Positions 15,853 to 24,563 of a DNA stretch of 64,000 nt are shown piece by piece (within the stretch, counting starts at the first letter, position 1; every line of letters begins with the position of its first letter). The stretch lies in contig NZ_CP071517.1 in NCBI RefSeq assembly GCF_016613475.2, positions 2,294,001 to 2,358,000 on the forward strand, written 5' to 3'. Under the pieces are notes generated by a model. It saw nothing but the letters and a program-made list of their open reading frames with translations, ran no database searches and was not told where the DNA came from. Made by a program: the position numbers and the translations under genes. Source of the DNA: Lysobacter arenosi. Its GTDB lineage: Bacteria; Pseudomonadota; Gammaproteobacteria; Xanthomonadales; Xanthomonadaceae.

Positions 15853-16656
15853 TTACGGCACGGCTGCGGAAGCAGGCCGTGCCGCAATCGGCTTCTTCGG
15901 GCCCAACGCAGTGCGATAACGCTCGTGCAGCACCTGCACCTTGGCGACGTACGCCTGCGTTTCGGCATAAGGAGGCACGCCGCCGTAGCGGGTCACCGCG
16001 CCGATGCCCGCGTTGTAGGCCGCGGCAACCAGGGTGAGGTCGTCGTGGTAGCGGCGCGTGAGCACGCGCAGATGGCGTGCACCGGCATCGATCGACTGCG
16101 CTGACGAAAACGGATCGACCACGCCGTACTCGCGACTGGTCGCCGGCATCAGCTGCATCACACCCTGCGCGCCCTTGGACGAAACGGCATTGGCATCGAA
16201 GCCGCTTTCGGCGTGGGCGATCGCGCGCAGCCAGGCCTCGTCGACACCGGTCGCGCGCGCGGCCGCGCGAAACTGCTTCGGATAACGGTCGATCTGCGCA
16301 GGCCCCACTTCGCCCAGGCCCACGTGCGCGGGCTCACCCGGCGGCGCCGGCACCGTGAACGCCAGCACCTTCACCGAGCCGGGCAGCTTGCGCGTGCCGT
16401 AGACGATCTTGCCGTCCTGCTCGCGCTGGTAAAGCGTGCCACTGACGGCGCCGCTGCGGCCCCACAGGTTGGGCAGCGTGGCGGCGTTGTCGTCGATCTC
16501 GCGCGCCTTGCAACGTGAACCGGGCTCCGGCGCGGTCGAGAGGCTGACCGTGCCATCGCGCACGCAGCGGTAGACCTTGCGCGCCTGCGCTGGCGTTGCC
16601 ACCGACAGCACCAGCGCTGCCAGCACGGCGATCACCATGGGTTGGAACCGGCTCAT
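15853..16656 (-). CDS. Secreted lytic murein transglycosylase (SLT domain)
   Basis: A 267-residue periplasmic enzyme that cleaves peptidoglycan glycan strands. Signal peptide about 1-25 (VIAVLAALVLSVATPAQA). The N-terminal domain begins with KVYRCVRDGTVSLSTAPEPGSRC, a DUF4124-like pattern, and two cysteines likely form a bond. The SLT catalytic domain (about 140-240) has the catalytic Glu in AHAESGFDANAVSS, then GAQGVMQLMPATSREYGV and AAYNAGIGAVTRYGGVPPY. ATG 16656 is preferred: the long upstream frame codes nothing recognisable. No neighbouring cell-wall genes, so a general remodelling role is assumed. Confidence 0.9.
   Translation of the reverse strand: MSRFQPMVIAVLAALVLSVATPAQARKVYRCVRDGTVSLSTAPEPGSRCKAREIDDNAATLPNLWGRSGAVSGTLYQREQDGKIVYGTRKLPGSVKVLAFTVPAPPGEPAHVGLGEVGPAQIDRYPKQFRAAARATGVDEAWLRAIAHAESGFDANAVSSKGAQGVMQLMPATSREYGVVDPFSSAQSIDAGARHLRVLTRRYHDDLTLVAAAYNAGIGAVTRYGGVPPYAETQAYVAKVQVLHERYRTALGPKKPIAARPASAAVP
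15856..15884. terminator. Hairpin between convergent genes (weak terminator candidate)
   Basis: Perfect 9-bp stem CGGCACGGC / GCCGTGCCG with an 11-base loop, 8 bp after the stop at 15848. It lies inside the last codons of the opposing gene. There is no U-tract on either strand. Confidence 0.35.
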
Positions 16657-16711
16657 CCGGCGGATTCTAGGCAGGCCACCTATAGGGGAGATGAAGCCCG
16701 GGCGGCTTTGG

Positions 16712-18133
16712 CTATCCCTGCGAGGCCTGAACGGCCATGGCACCCAACTGCTGCATTGCCGCTTCTGCGCGCGCATCGAGCGGGTGGCCGAAGTTGAGCC
16801 GCAGGCAATGGCCGAAACCGCGACGCGCGGAAAAGATCGGTCCCGGCGCGATGCTGATGCCATTGCGAACCGCCTGCCGCTGCAACGCCAGCGCATCGCT
16901 GCCGTCGGGAAGCTCGATCCAGGCGAAGTAACCACCCAGCGGTCGCGTGACGCGCGTGCCCGCCGGGAAGTGGCGGGCGACGGCGGCGATGTACTGCTCC
17001 TGTTGCTCGGCGAGTGTGGAACGCAGGCGGCGCAGGTGGCGGTCGTAGCTGCCGCGCTGCAGGTATCGCGCGATCGCCAGCTGCGCCGGCACGTTGGTGT
17101 TGAGCGTGGTGGTGAGCTTGTTGCGCGCGATCGCCTGGCGGAAGCGTCCGGCCGCGACCCAGCCGATTCGATAACCGGGTGCGAGGCACTTGGAAAACGA
17201 CGAGCAGTGCATCACCAGTCCGTCGCGGTCGAAGGCCTTGGCCGGCAGCAGTCGCTTCGGACCGAAGTGCAACTCGGCGTAGACATCGTCCTCGATCAGC
17301 GGGATGGCGTGTTCGGCGAGCAGTGCGACCAGTTCGCGCTTGCCTGCTTCCGGCACGGTCGCGCCGAGCGGGTTGTGGAAGGTGGGCATGAGCCAGCACG
17401 CACGCGGTGAATGCCGGCGGATCGCCACTTCCAGCGCGGCCAGGTCGATGCCGTCGCGCGGATGGGTCGGTACTTCTATCGCGCGCAGGCCGTTGCGCTC
17501 GAGCGTCTGCAGGACGGCGTAGAAGCAGGGCGATTCCACCAGCACCGCGTCACCGGGCGTCGTCACCGCGGCAATGCTCAGCGTCAAGGCTTCCATCGCG
17601 CCGTTGGTGATGACGATCTCGTCGGCGGCGACGTCGATGCCGTCGATCAGGTAACGCTGGCTGATCTGGCGGCGCAGTTCGCCCAGGCCGGGGGTGAGGT
17701 CGTCGACCGTGCTCCACGGGTCGAGCTCGACCGCGGTCGCGGCGACGGCGCGCCCGAGTTTCGGCAACGGGAACAGCAGCGGACTGGGAAATGCCGAACC
17801 GAACGGCACCACCTCGCGGTCCATCGCCGACTGCAGGACTTCGAAGACCAGTTCGCTGACGTCCACGCTGCTGGAGTCACCGTCCGGGCGGGAGGCGATT
17901 TCCGGTTCCGGCGGCAACAGCCGCGGCCGTGACGCGACGTAGTAGCCCGAGCGGGCGCGCGACTCGACCAGGCCCCGGGCCTCGAGCAGGTAGTAGGCCT
18001 GGAACACCGTGGCCGGGCTGAGCTTGCGCGCGGCGCAGGTCTGCCGCACCGACGGCAGGCGCTCGCCGGGGCGGAAGACCCCGGCCTGGATGGAGTGGGC
18101 GAGTTCGTCGGCGAGGGCCTGATAGCGCTTCAT
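16712..18133 (-). CDS. MocR/PdxR-type transcriptional regulator (GntR helix-turn-helix fused to aminotransferase fold)
   Basis: A 473-residue fusion. Residues 1-70 are a GntR winged helix (GVFRPGERLPSVRQTCA, LSPATVFQAYYLLEARGLV). Residues from about 95 on form a class-I aminotransferase fold, with the PLP lysine in SSFSKCLAPGYRIGW (about 310) and ITNGAMEAL for phosphate binding. It senses PLP or a PLP-bound amino compound and usually controls a divergent gene. Here the divergent neighbour encodes a 111-residue membrane protein, with no pdx or amino-acid genes adjacent, so the target is unclear. A 10-bp-spaced TCATCTG direct repeat lies just upstream (18155-18171). Confidence 0.88.
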   Translation of the reverse strand: MKRYQALADELAHSIQAGVFRPGERLPSVRQTCAARKLSPATVFQAYYLLEARGLVESRARSGYYVASRPRLLPPEPEIASRPDGDSSSVDVSELVFEVLQSAMDREVVPFGSAFPSPLLFPLPKLGRAVAATAVELDPWSTVDDLTPGLGELRRQISQRYLIDGIDVAADEIVITNGAMEALTLSIAAVTTPGDAVLVESPCFYAVLQTLERNGLRAIEVPTHPRDGIDLAALEVAIRRHSPRACWLMPTFHNPLGATVPEAGKRELVALLAEHAIPLIEDDVYAELHFGPKRLLPAKAFDRDGLVMHCSSFSKCLAPGYRIGWVAAGRFRQAIARNKLTTTLNTNVPAQLAIARYLQRGSYDRHLRRLRSTLAEQQEQYIAAVARHFPAGTRVTRPLGGYFAWIELPDGSDALALQRQAVRNGISIAPGPIFSARRGFGHCLRLNFGHPLDARAEAAMQQLGAMAVQASQG

Positions 18134-18154
18134 GGGCGGGCGAGCCGACCGCAG

Positions 18155-18171
18155 TCATCTGGATTCATCTG
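18155..18171. promoter_or_regulatory. TCATCTG direct repeat, candidate MocR operator
   Basis: TCATCTG at 18155-18161 and again at 18165-18171, a 10-bp period, 22 bp before the MocR start. An inverted pair ATGGT...ACCAT follows (18174-18190). MocR proteins commonly bind same-face direct repeats in their own promoter region. Confidence 0.4.
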
Positions 18172-18260
18172 ATATGGTTTTTTTCACCATTTCTGATTCT
18201 ATGCCGACTGATACCGTCCGCCTAGACTGCGCGCATTCCCCACCATGAGCCCGACCCGCC

Positions 18261-18596
18261 ATGTCCGCGGACGTGCAGCTGCACCTTGCCCTGATCCTGT
18301 TCGCCCCCTGGTTCGCCATCCTGTCGGTCCTGTACTGGCTGTACCCACGCCAGCCGCGTGGGCCGATGCGAACCCTGACCGATTCGGTCGCACTGCTGGT
18401 GGCCACCGCCGCGGCGATGGCCGGCATGTACTGGGGCATGTGGCATGCCGACCCGGGCTTCGGCCCGATGTGGAAGCAGGTCCTGGCGACCTCGCTCGCC
18501 TACGGCCTCTACCTGGGCGTCATGACCGCGGCCCTGCTCCTGCGCCGCGCCTGGTTCTCGCGCCTGCGTGCCCGCCAACTCCCGGCATCCCCATAA
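18261..18596 (+). CDS. Small inner-membrane protein (three predicted helices)
   Basis: A 111-residue protein. Hydrophobic helices at about 8-29 (LALILFAPWFAILSVLYWLY), 43-62 (VALLVATAAAMAGMYWGMW) and 76-96. The tail is basic and cytoplasmic (RRAWFSRLRARQLPASP). It is divergent from the MocR regulator and 10 bp ahead of the twin-transmembrane gene. Neither its function nor its family is recognised. Position just before the ccoNOQP promoter suggests a role around the respiratory chain, but the FNR box lies downstream of it, so it is probably not in that operon. Confidence 0.65.
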   Translation: MSADVQLHLALILFAPWFAILSVLYWLYPRQPRGPMRTLTDSVALLVATAAAMAGMYWGMWHADPGFGPMWKQVLATSLAYGLYLGVMTAALLLRRAWFSRLRARQLPASP

Positions 18597-18606
18597 GGCC
18601 CGCCCC

Positions 18607-18813
18607 ATGAAAACCCTGCTGGTCGTCGCCTTCCTCGGCCTGATCGTCTACAACCTCGGCGCCGCCCTCTATTACATGCTGGTCGATCGCGGGCAGAGCA
18701 AGCGCGCGGTCAATGCCCTGACCTGGCGGATCGGTTTGTCGATCGCGCTCATCGGCATGGTTGCCGCAGGAATCGCCAGCGGCGTCATCCAGCCGCACGG
18801 CGTGGGCACATGA
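18607..18813 (+). CDS. Twin-transmembrane protein (small)
   Basis: A 68-residue membrane protein with two helices, 2-25 (TLLVVAFLGLIVYNLGAALYY) and 40-61 (WRIGLSIALIGMVAAGI), joined by a short charged loop (DRGQSKRAVNALT). This matches the small 'twin transmembrane' proteins (DUF2909-like) often found beside cytochrome oxidase genes. ATG 18607 follows the upstream small membrane gene by 10 bp, so the two form a pair. It lies 175 bp before ccoN. Role unknown. Confidence 0.7.
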   Translation: MKTLLVVAFLGLIVYNLGAALYYMLVDRGQSKRAVNALTWRIGLSIALIGMVAAGIASGVIQPHGVGT

Positions 18814-18911
18814 CCGTCACGAAATGAAACAGTCTTCACGCGCCCAGCACTAGGCTCGACAGCGCTGCGCGCAATGGGGAAACACGCCCACCCGCACTGC
18901 CTGGACGCGAC

Positions 18912-18925
18912 TTGATCCAGGTCAA
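18912..18925 (+). promoter_or_regulatory. FNR/Anr box of the cbb3 oxidase operon
   Basis: TTGATCCAGGTCAA, matching the FNR consensus TTGAT-N4-ATCAA with one base changed (GTCAA). Its centre is 41.5 bp from a start site near 18960, and TAGAAT at 18948-18953 sits where the -10 element should be. This is the class II FNR activation geometry. The fnr-type gene at the far end of the locus is the obvious regulator. Confidence 0.85.
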
Positions 18926-18988
18926 ACGCGCCAGGAACGCGCATTCATAGAATGCGCCCGATCCGCCCGAGCGGAGGGGAATTCACTC

Positions 18989-20428
<1,440 letters not shown>

Positions 20429-20435
20429 GGTCGAC

Positions 20436-21050
20436 ATGAGTCATTCACACGAGAAAGTCGAAACCAATGTCGGCCTGATGGCGGTGCTGATCGCCGTGGC
20501 CGTTTCCTTCGGCGGCCTGGCCGAGATCGTGCCGCTGATGTTCCAGGCCGAAGCGATCAAGCCGCTGCCGGGCGTCAAGCCCTACCCCGCCCTGCAACTG
20601 GCTGGCCGCGACGTCTACGTCCGCGAGGGTTGCTACAACTGCCATTCGCAGATGGTGCGCACGCTGCGCTTCGAGACCGAGCGTTACGGCCACTACTCGC
20701 TGGCCGGCGAGTCGGTCTACGACCACCCGTTCCAGTGGGGCAGCAAGCGCACCGGTCCCGACCTGGCCCGCGTCGGCGGCCGCTACTCCGACGACTGGCA
20801 CCGCGTGCATCTGTTGAATCCGCGTGACGTGGTGCCGGAGTCGAACATGCCCAGCTTCCCGTGGCTTGCCGAGAACCGCATCGACGGCGCGGACGTCGAG
20901 CGCCGCATGCGCGCGCTCAAGCGCATCGGCGACCCGTACACCAACGAGGACATTGCCGGCGCCCAGGCGGCGGTCAACGGCAAGACCGAACTCGAAGCCG
21001 TGGTTGCCTACCTGCAGGGCCTGGGCAAGCACGCACCGAGGGGAGGCTGA
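20436..21050 (+). CDS. ccoO: cbb3-type cytochrome c oxidase subunit II (monoheme cytochrome c)
   Basis: A 204-residue subunit that passes electrons from CcoP to CcoN. One N-terminal membrane anchor (about 11-36), then a periplasmic heme-c domain with CYNCH (66-70) and the conserved [16 protein letters not shown] context. The methionine ligand lies near [11 protein letters not shown]. Spacing from ccoN is 7 bp. Length and motif are normal for CcoO. Confidence 0.97.
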   Translation: MSHSHEKVETNVGLMAVLIAVAVSFGGLAEIVPLMFQAEAIKPLPGVKPYPALQLAGRDVYVREGCYNCHSQMVRTLRFETERYGHYSLAGESVYDHPFQWGSKRTGPDLARVGGRYSDDWHRVHLLNPRDVVPESNMPSFPWLAENRIDGADVERRMRALKRIGDPYTNEDIAGAQAAVNGKTELEAVVAYLQGLGKHAPRGG

Positions 21051-21051
21051 C

Positions 21052-21195
21052 ATGGTGTCCGGAATCGTGACCGCGGTGCTGCTGGTGCTGTTCGTCGCCG
21101 GCTGGATCTGGGCCTGGAGCCCCCGGCGCAGGCAGGAATTCGACGCGGCAGCACGCCTGCCGCTGGATGAGAAAGGCAAGGAGACACGGCAATGA
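21052..21195 (+). CDS. ccoQ: cbb3-type oxidase assembly/stability subunit CcoQ
   Basis: A 47-residue single-span protein. Helix 3-24 (SGIVTAVLLVLFVAGWIWAW) is followed by SPRRRQEFDAAARLPLDE, the FixQ/CcoQ pattern in which a cytoplasmic RRxxFxxAAxLPL motif follows the helix. It begins 2 bp after the ccoO stop, and its stop overlaps the ccoP start. Stabilises the oxidase complex in other species. Confidence 0.9.
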   Translation: MVSGIVTAVLLVLFVAGWIWAWSPRRRQEFDAAARLPLDEKGKETRQ

Positions 21196-22124
21196 GCGCG
21201 GCTTGGTCGTGGTACGTGATTGCAATCGTCGTGCTCAACATCCTGGGCTGCGTGTGGCTGCTGTGGTGGACGGGCAAGCGCAAGCCCGGCGACCCGGGAC
21301 CGACCGAGACCAGCCACTACTGGGACGGCGACATCACCGAGTACAACAAGCCGATGCCGCGGTGGTGGATCAACATGTTCTACCTCACCATCGTCTTCGC
21401 CATCGGTTATCTCATCTACTACCCGGGCCTGGGCGCGTTCGCCGGCGTCAGCAAGTGGACCTCGGCCGGTGAACAGGCCGCCGACAAGGCCCGCGATGAC
21501 GCCAAGCTCGAGCAGACCTTCGCGCCGTATGCGGGCAAGTCGATCGACGTGATCGCACGCGACCCCAGGGCGGTGGCGCTGGGCCGTTCGATCTTCAGCA
21601 ACACCTGCGCGACCTGCCATGGCTCGTCGGCACGCGGCGCGATCGGCTACCCGAACCTCAGTGACGACATCTGGCACTGGGGCGGCTCGCCCGATCGCAT
21701 CCTGCAGACCGTCCTGGACGGGCGCGAAGGCGTGATGCCCGAATGGGGCAAGGTGCTGACCGGCATGGGTGGCGACAACGCCGTCGACTACGTCATAGCC
21801 TACGTGCGCACCCTGTCGGACCCGGACAGCATGCAGAACAACTACATGGCCGCACAGGGCAAGGGCCTCTACAACGGCGTGTGCGTGGCCTGCCACGGCG
21901 TCGACGGCAAGGGCAACCAGGAACTGGGCGCGCCCGACCTGACCGACGACTACTGGATGTACGGCAACAGCACCGAAAGCATGCGCCAGACCATCAGCAG
22001 CGGCCGCCACGGCACCATGCCGGCGCACCGGCCGATCATCGGCGAGACTCGCGCACGCCTGGTCGCCGCCTATGTCTGGTCGCTTTCGCACTCCGGCAAA
22101 CCGGCCACGACCGCGACGCGGTGA
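21192..22124 (+). CDS. ccoP: cbb3-type oxidase subunit III (diheme cytochrome c)
   Basis: A 310-residue membrane-anchored electron-entry subunit with two heme-c sites, CATCH (139-143) and CVACH (231-235). Two N-terminal helices (about 6-28 and 58-80) flank the motif HYWDGDITEYNKPMPRWW, which is hallmark CcoP. Methionine ligands are probably in REGVMPEWG and GTMPAHRP. It overlaps ccoQ by 4 bp. Confidence 0.97.
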   Translation: MSAAWSWYVIAIVVLNILGCVWLLWWTGKRKPGDPGPTETSHYWDGDITEYNKPMPRWWINMFYLTIVFAIGYLIYYPGLGAFAGVSKWTSAGEQAADKARDDAKLEQTFAPYAGKSIDVIARDPRAVALGRSIFSNTCATCHGSSARGAIGYPNLSDDIWHWGGSPDRILQTVLDGREGVMPEWGKVLTGMGGDNAVDYVIAYVRTLSDPDSMQNNYMAAQGKGLYNGVCVACHGVDGKGNQELGAPDLTDDYWMYGNSTESMRQTISSGRHGTMPAHRPIIGETRARLVAAYVWSLSHSGKPATTATR

Positions 22125-22128
22125 CGCG

Positions 22129-22425
22129 ATGCCCGACTACACCGCCCCGCGTTTCGATCATCCGCCCCGACCGCTGGCACAGCGGCTCGGGGCGATCCTG
22201 TGGCCGAGTTTCTTCTCGGCCGCGGTGATGACGATGGTGTTCTTCGCCTTCGTCGACCCGCTGGCGCTGCGCGACATGACCTTCCCCGATCTGCCCCTGA
22301 CACGCACGCTCGGCTACAGCATCGCCTTCTTCATGTTCTGGCTGGCCACTGCTGCCTCCAGTGCGTTCACCTGGATCCTGCTTCGCCCTGCCAGTCGCTA
22401 CAACCGGCCATTGCCGCCGGAGTGA
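22129..22425 (+). CDS. Small membrane protein between ccoP and ccoG
   Basis: A 98-residue protein with two helices, 27-46 (FFSAAVMTMVFFAFVDPLAL) and 64-87 (GYSIAFFMFWLATAASSAFTW), and a proline-rich cytoplasmic N-terminus. It sits in the cco operon: the start is 2 bp after the ccoP stop, and ccoG begins 14 bp later. I do not recognise a family. Because it is locked inside the operon, a role in oxidase assembly or maturation is likely by inference. It does not match CcoQ or FixH, which are both present separately. Confidence 0.7.
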   Translation: MPDYTAPRFDHPPRPLAQRLGAILWPSFFSAAVMTMVFFAFVDPLALRDMTFPDLPLTRTLGYSIAFFMFWLATAASSAFTWILLRPASRYNRPLPPE

Positions 22426-22439
22426 TCGAGTAATTCGCA

Positions 22440-23999
22440 ATGACCAAGAAGATCCCACTCGACCTGCTGGATGACGGCAGCGCGCTGTACGTGAGCGAGC
22501 GCAAGATCTATCCGCGCGACGTCGACGGCCGCTTCCAGACCTGGCGCAAGATCGCGGTGGTGGCGCTGCTGGGCATGTTCTACGTCTTCCCGTGGCTGCG
22601 CTGGGACGGCCGCCAGGCAGTGCTCTTCGACCTGCCCGCGCGCAAGTTCTACGTGTTCGGGCTGAACTTCTGGCCGCAGGATTTCGTGTTCCTGGCGATG
22701 CTGCTGGTGATCGCCGGCCTCGCCCTGTTCTTCTTCACCGCCCTCGCCGGCCGCCTGTGGTGCGGCTATGCCTGCCCGCAGACGGTGTGGACCGAGGTCT
22801 TCCTGTGGATGGAACAGTGGACCGAGGGCGACCGCAACGCGCGGATGAAGCTCGATGCCGGTCCGTGGAACCGCAACAAGGTCCTGCGCAAGGGCAGCAA
22901 GCACGCGCTGTGGCTGGTGTTCGCGCTGTGGACCGGTTTCACCTTCGTCGGCTTCTTCACCCCGATCACCGACCTGGCCGCGCGCACGCCACTGGTCGGC
23001 AGCGCGCCGGGCTGGGGCAACTGGGAGCTGTTCTGGGTGCTGTTCTACGCATTGGCCACCTGGGGCAATGCCGGTTTCCTGCGCGAGCAGGTGTGCAAGT
23101 ACATGTGCCCGTACGCGCGCTTCCAGAGCGCGATGTTCGACCGCAACACGCTGATCATCGCCTACGACCCGATGCGCGGCGAACCGCGCGGCCCGCGCAA
23201 GCGCGGCATGAAGGGCGCGGCCGAGCGCCGTGGCCTGCTCGATCCGGCCACCGCCTATGACTACGTGTTGCGGGCCGCGCATTACGTCGTCGGTTCGGTG
23301 GTCGCGCCCGGCACGACCGCCGTCACCGACTCCGGCATCAAGGTCGCACCGCTGCCGAAGTTCGCGCCGGAGGAACTGGGCGACTGCATCGACTGCACGA
23401 TCTGCGTGCAGGTCTGCCCGACCGGCATCGACATCCGCAACGGCCTGCAATACGAGTGCATCGCCTGCGGCGCCTGCATCGACGCCTGCGACGATGTCAT
23501 GGACAAGATGGGCTACCCGAAGGGGCTGATCCGCTATTCCACGCAGAACGCGATCGACGGCAAGCCCACGCGCGTGCTGCGTCCGCGCGTGTTCGTCTAC
23601 GGCCTGCTGCTGCTCGCGCTGTGCGCGGCGTGGGCATGGGGCGTTGGCCACCGCAGCCCGCTGATCGCCGAAGTGCTGCGTGACCGCAATGCGCTTTACC
23701 GCGAGACCGGCGACGGCCGGATCGAGAATGGCTACACGCTCAAGCTGGTCAACAAGGACGTCAAGGCGCACCAGTTCCGCCTGACGCTGCAGGCGCCGTC
23801 CGGGATCACCCTGATCGGCAGCGGCACGACCGCGGGCACGCAGCTCATCGACGCTCCCGCCGAGCAGGTGCTCAACCTGCCGCTGACCCTGTCTTCGCCA
23901 AACGATGTACGCGGCAAGCAGGAGATCGTCTTCAAGGTGCAGCGCATCGATGGCGCCGCCCAGGCCGACGTTCCCTCCACCTTCTTCGGGCCGATGTGA
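22440..23999 (+). CDS. ccoG: cbb3 oxidase accessory protein CcoG (copper/iron-sulphur protein, RdxA/FixG family)
   Basis: A 519-residue inner-membrane protein implicated in reducing copper for the CuB centre. Several helices (about 37-56, 80-107, 155-180). Cysteine pairs CGYACP and CKYMCPYARFQ lie in membrane-near loops. A two-[4Fe-4S]-type ferredoxin domain has CIDCTICVQVCPTGID and CIACGACIDACD. The C-terminal part is Ig-like (LRVTLQAPSGIT-type strands near residue 450) and periplasmic. It lies between the small membrane gene and fixH, whose ATG overlaps its stop. Confidence 0.94.
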   Translation: MTKKIPLDLLDDGSALYVSERKIYPRDVDGRFQTWRKIAVVALLGMFYVFPWLRWDGRQAVLFDLPARKFYVFGLNFWPQDFVFLAMLLVIAGLALFFFTALAGRLWCGYACPQTVWTEVFLWMEQWTEGDRNARMKLDAGPWNRNKVLRKGSKHALWLVFALWTGFTFVGFFTPITDLAARTPLVGSAPGWGNWELFWVLFYALATWGNAGFLREQVCKYMCPYARFQSAMFDRNTLIIAYDPMRGEPRGPRKRGMKGAAERRGLLDPATAYDYVLRAAHYVVGSVVAPGTTAVTDSGIKVAPLPKFAPEELGDCIDCTICVQVCPTGIDIRNGLQYECIACGACIDACDDVMDKMGYPKGLIRYSTQNAIDGKPTRVLRPRVFVYGLLLLALCAAWAWGVGHRSPLIAEVLRDRNALYRETGDGRIENGYTLKLVNKDVKAHQFRLTLQAPSGITLIGSGTTAGTQLIDAPAEQVLNLPLTLSSPNDVRGKQEIVFKVQRIDGAAQADVPSTFFGPM

Positions 24000-24508
24000 T
24001 GGAACGCACCCGTCCGTTGCGCATGCCGGTCATGTGGCTGGTCGTCGGCCTGCCGATCCTGTCGATCGTTGCCGGCGTCGGGCTGCTCGTGGTGGCCTTG
24101 CGCAGTGGCAGCACCGATGCGGTGATCGACACGGTCCAGCGCACGGCGCAGATCCAGACCACCGAACTGGGTCCGGATGCGCGCGCGAAGGCGTTGCAGC
24201 TGTCGGCCGTCCTGCGCGTGGGCAAGGACATGATCGAGCTGTTGCCGGTCGGCGGCGGTTTCGGCGACGGCAACGTTCGCCGCGACGAACCGCTGACGCT
24301 CATCCTTTCCCACCCCAGCGAAGCGGCGCAGGATCGCACCGTCACCCTGGCGCCGAGCGAACTGGGCTGGCGCGCCAACATCGAAGCCTCGCCCGACCAC
24401 GACTGGCTGCTGCAGCTCACACCGGCCGATCGCAGCTGGCGCCTTCGTGGCCGGCTGCCCGCAGGACAGCGTGCCGCGCATCTGGCGCCGGCGCTGGCGG
24501 ACGATTGA
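23999..24508 (+). CDS. fixH: FixH-family protein (CcoH)
   Basis: A 169-residue membrane-anchored periplasmic protein needed for cbb3 assembly in other bacteria. One N-terminal helix (about 11-33, VMWLVVGLPILSIVAGVGLL), then a beta-sandwich domain typical of FixH (LSHPSEAAQDRTVTL, LGWRANIEASPDHDWLLQLT). The start overlaps the ccoG stop (TGATG). ATG 23999 is preferred to the GTG at 23996. Sequence conservation in this family is low, so the call rests on the fold pattern and on position between ccoG and ccoI, the standard order. Confidence 0.85.
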   Translation: MERTRPLRMPVMWLVVGLPILSIVAGVGLLVVALRSGSTDAVIDTVQRTAQIQTTELGPDARAKALQLSAVLRVGKDMIELLPVGGGFGDGNVRRDEPLTLILSHPSEAAQDRTVTLAPSELGWRANIEASPDHDWLLQLTPADRSWRLRGRLPAGQRAAHLAPALADD

Positions 24509-24563
24509 CCACGGCGACGCGCCATGATCGATGCAGTGGCGATGATTGGGGGATGATGTCGGC

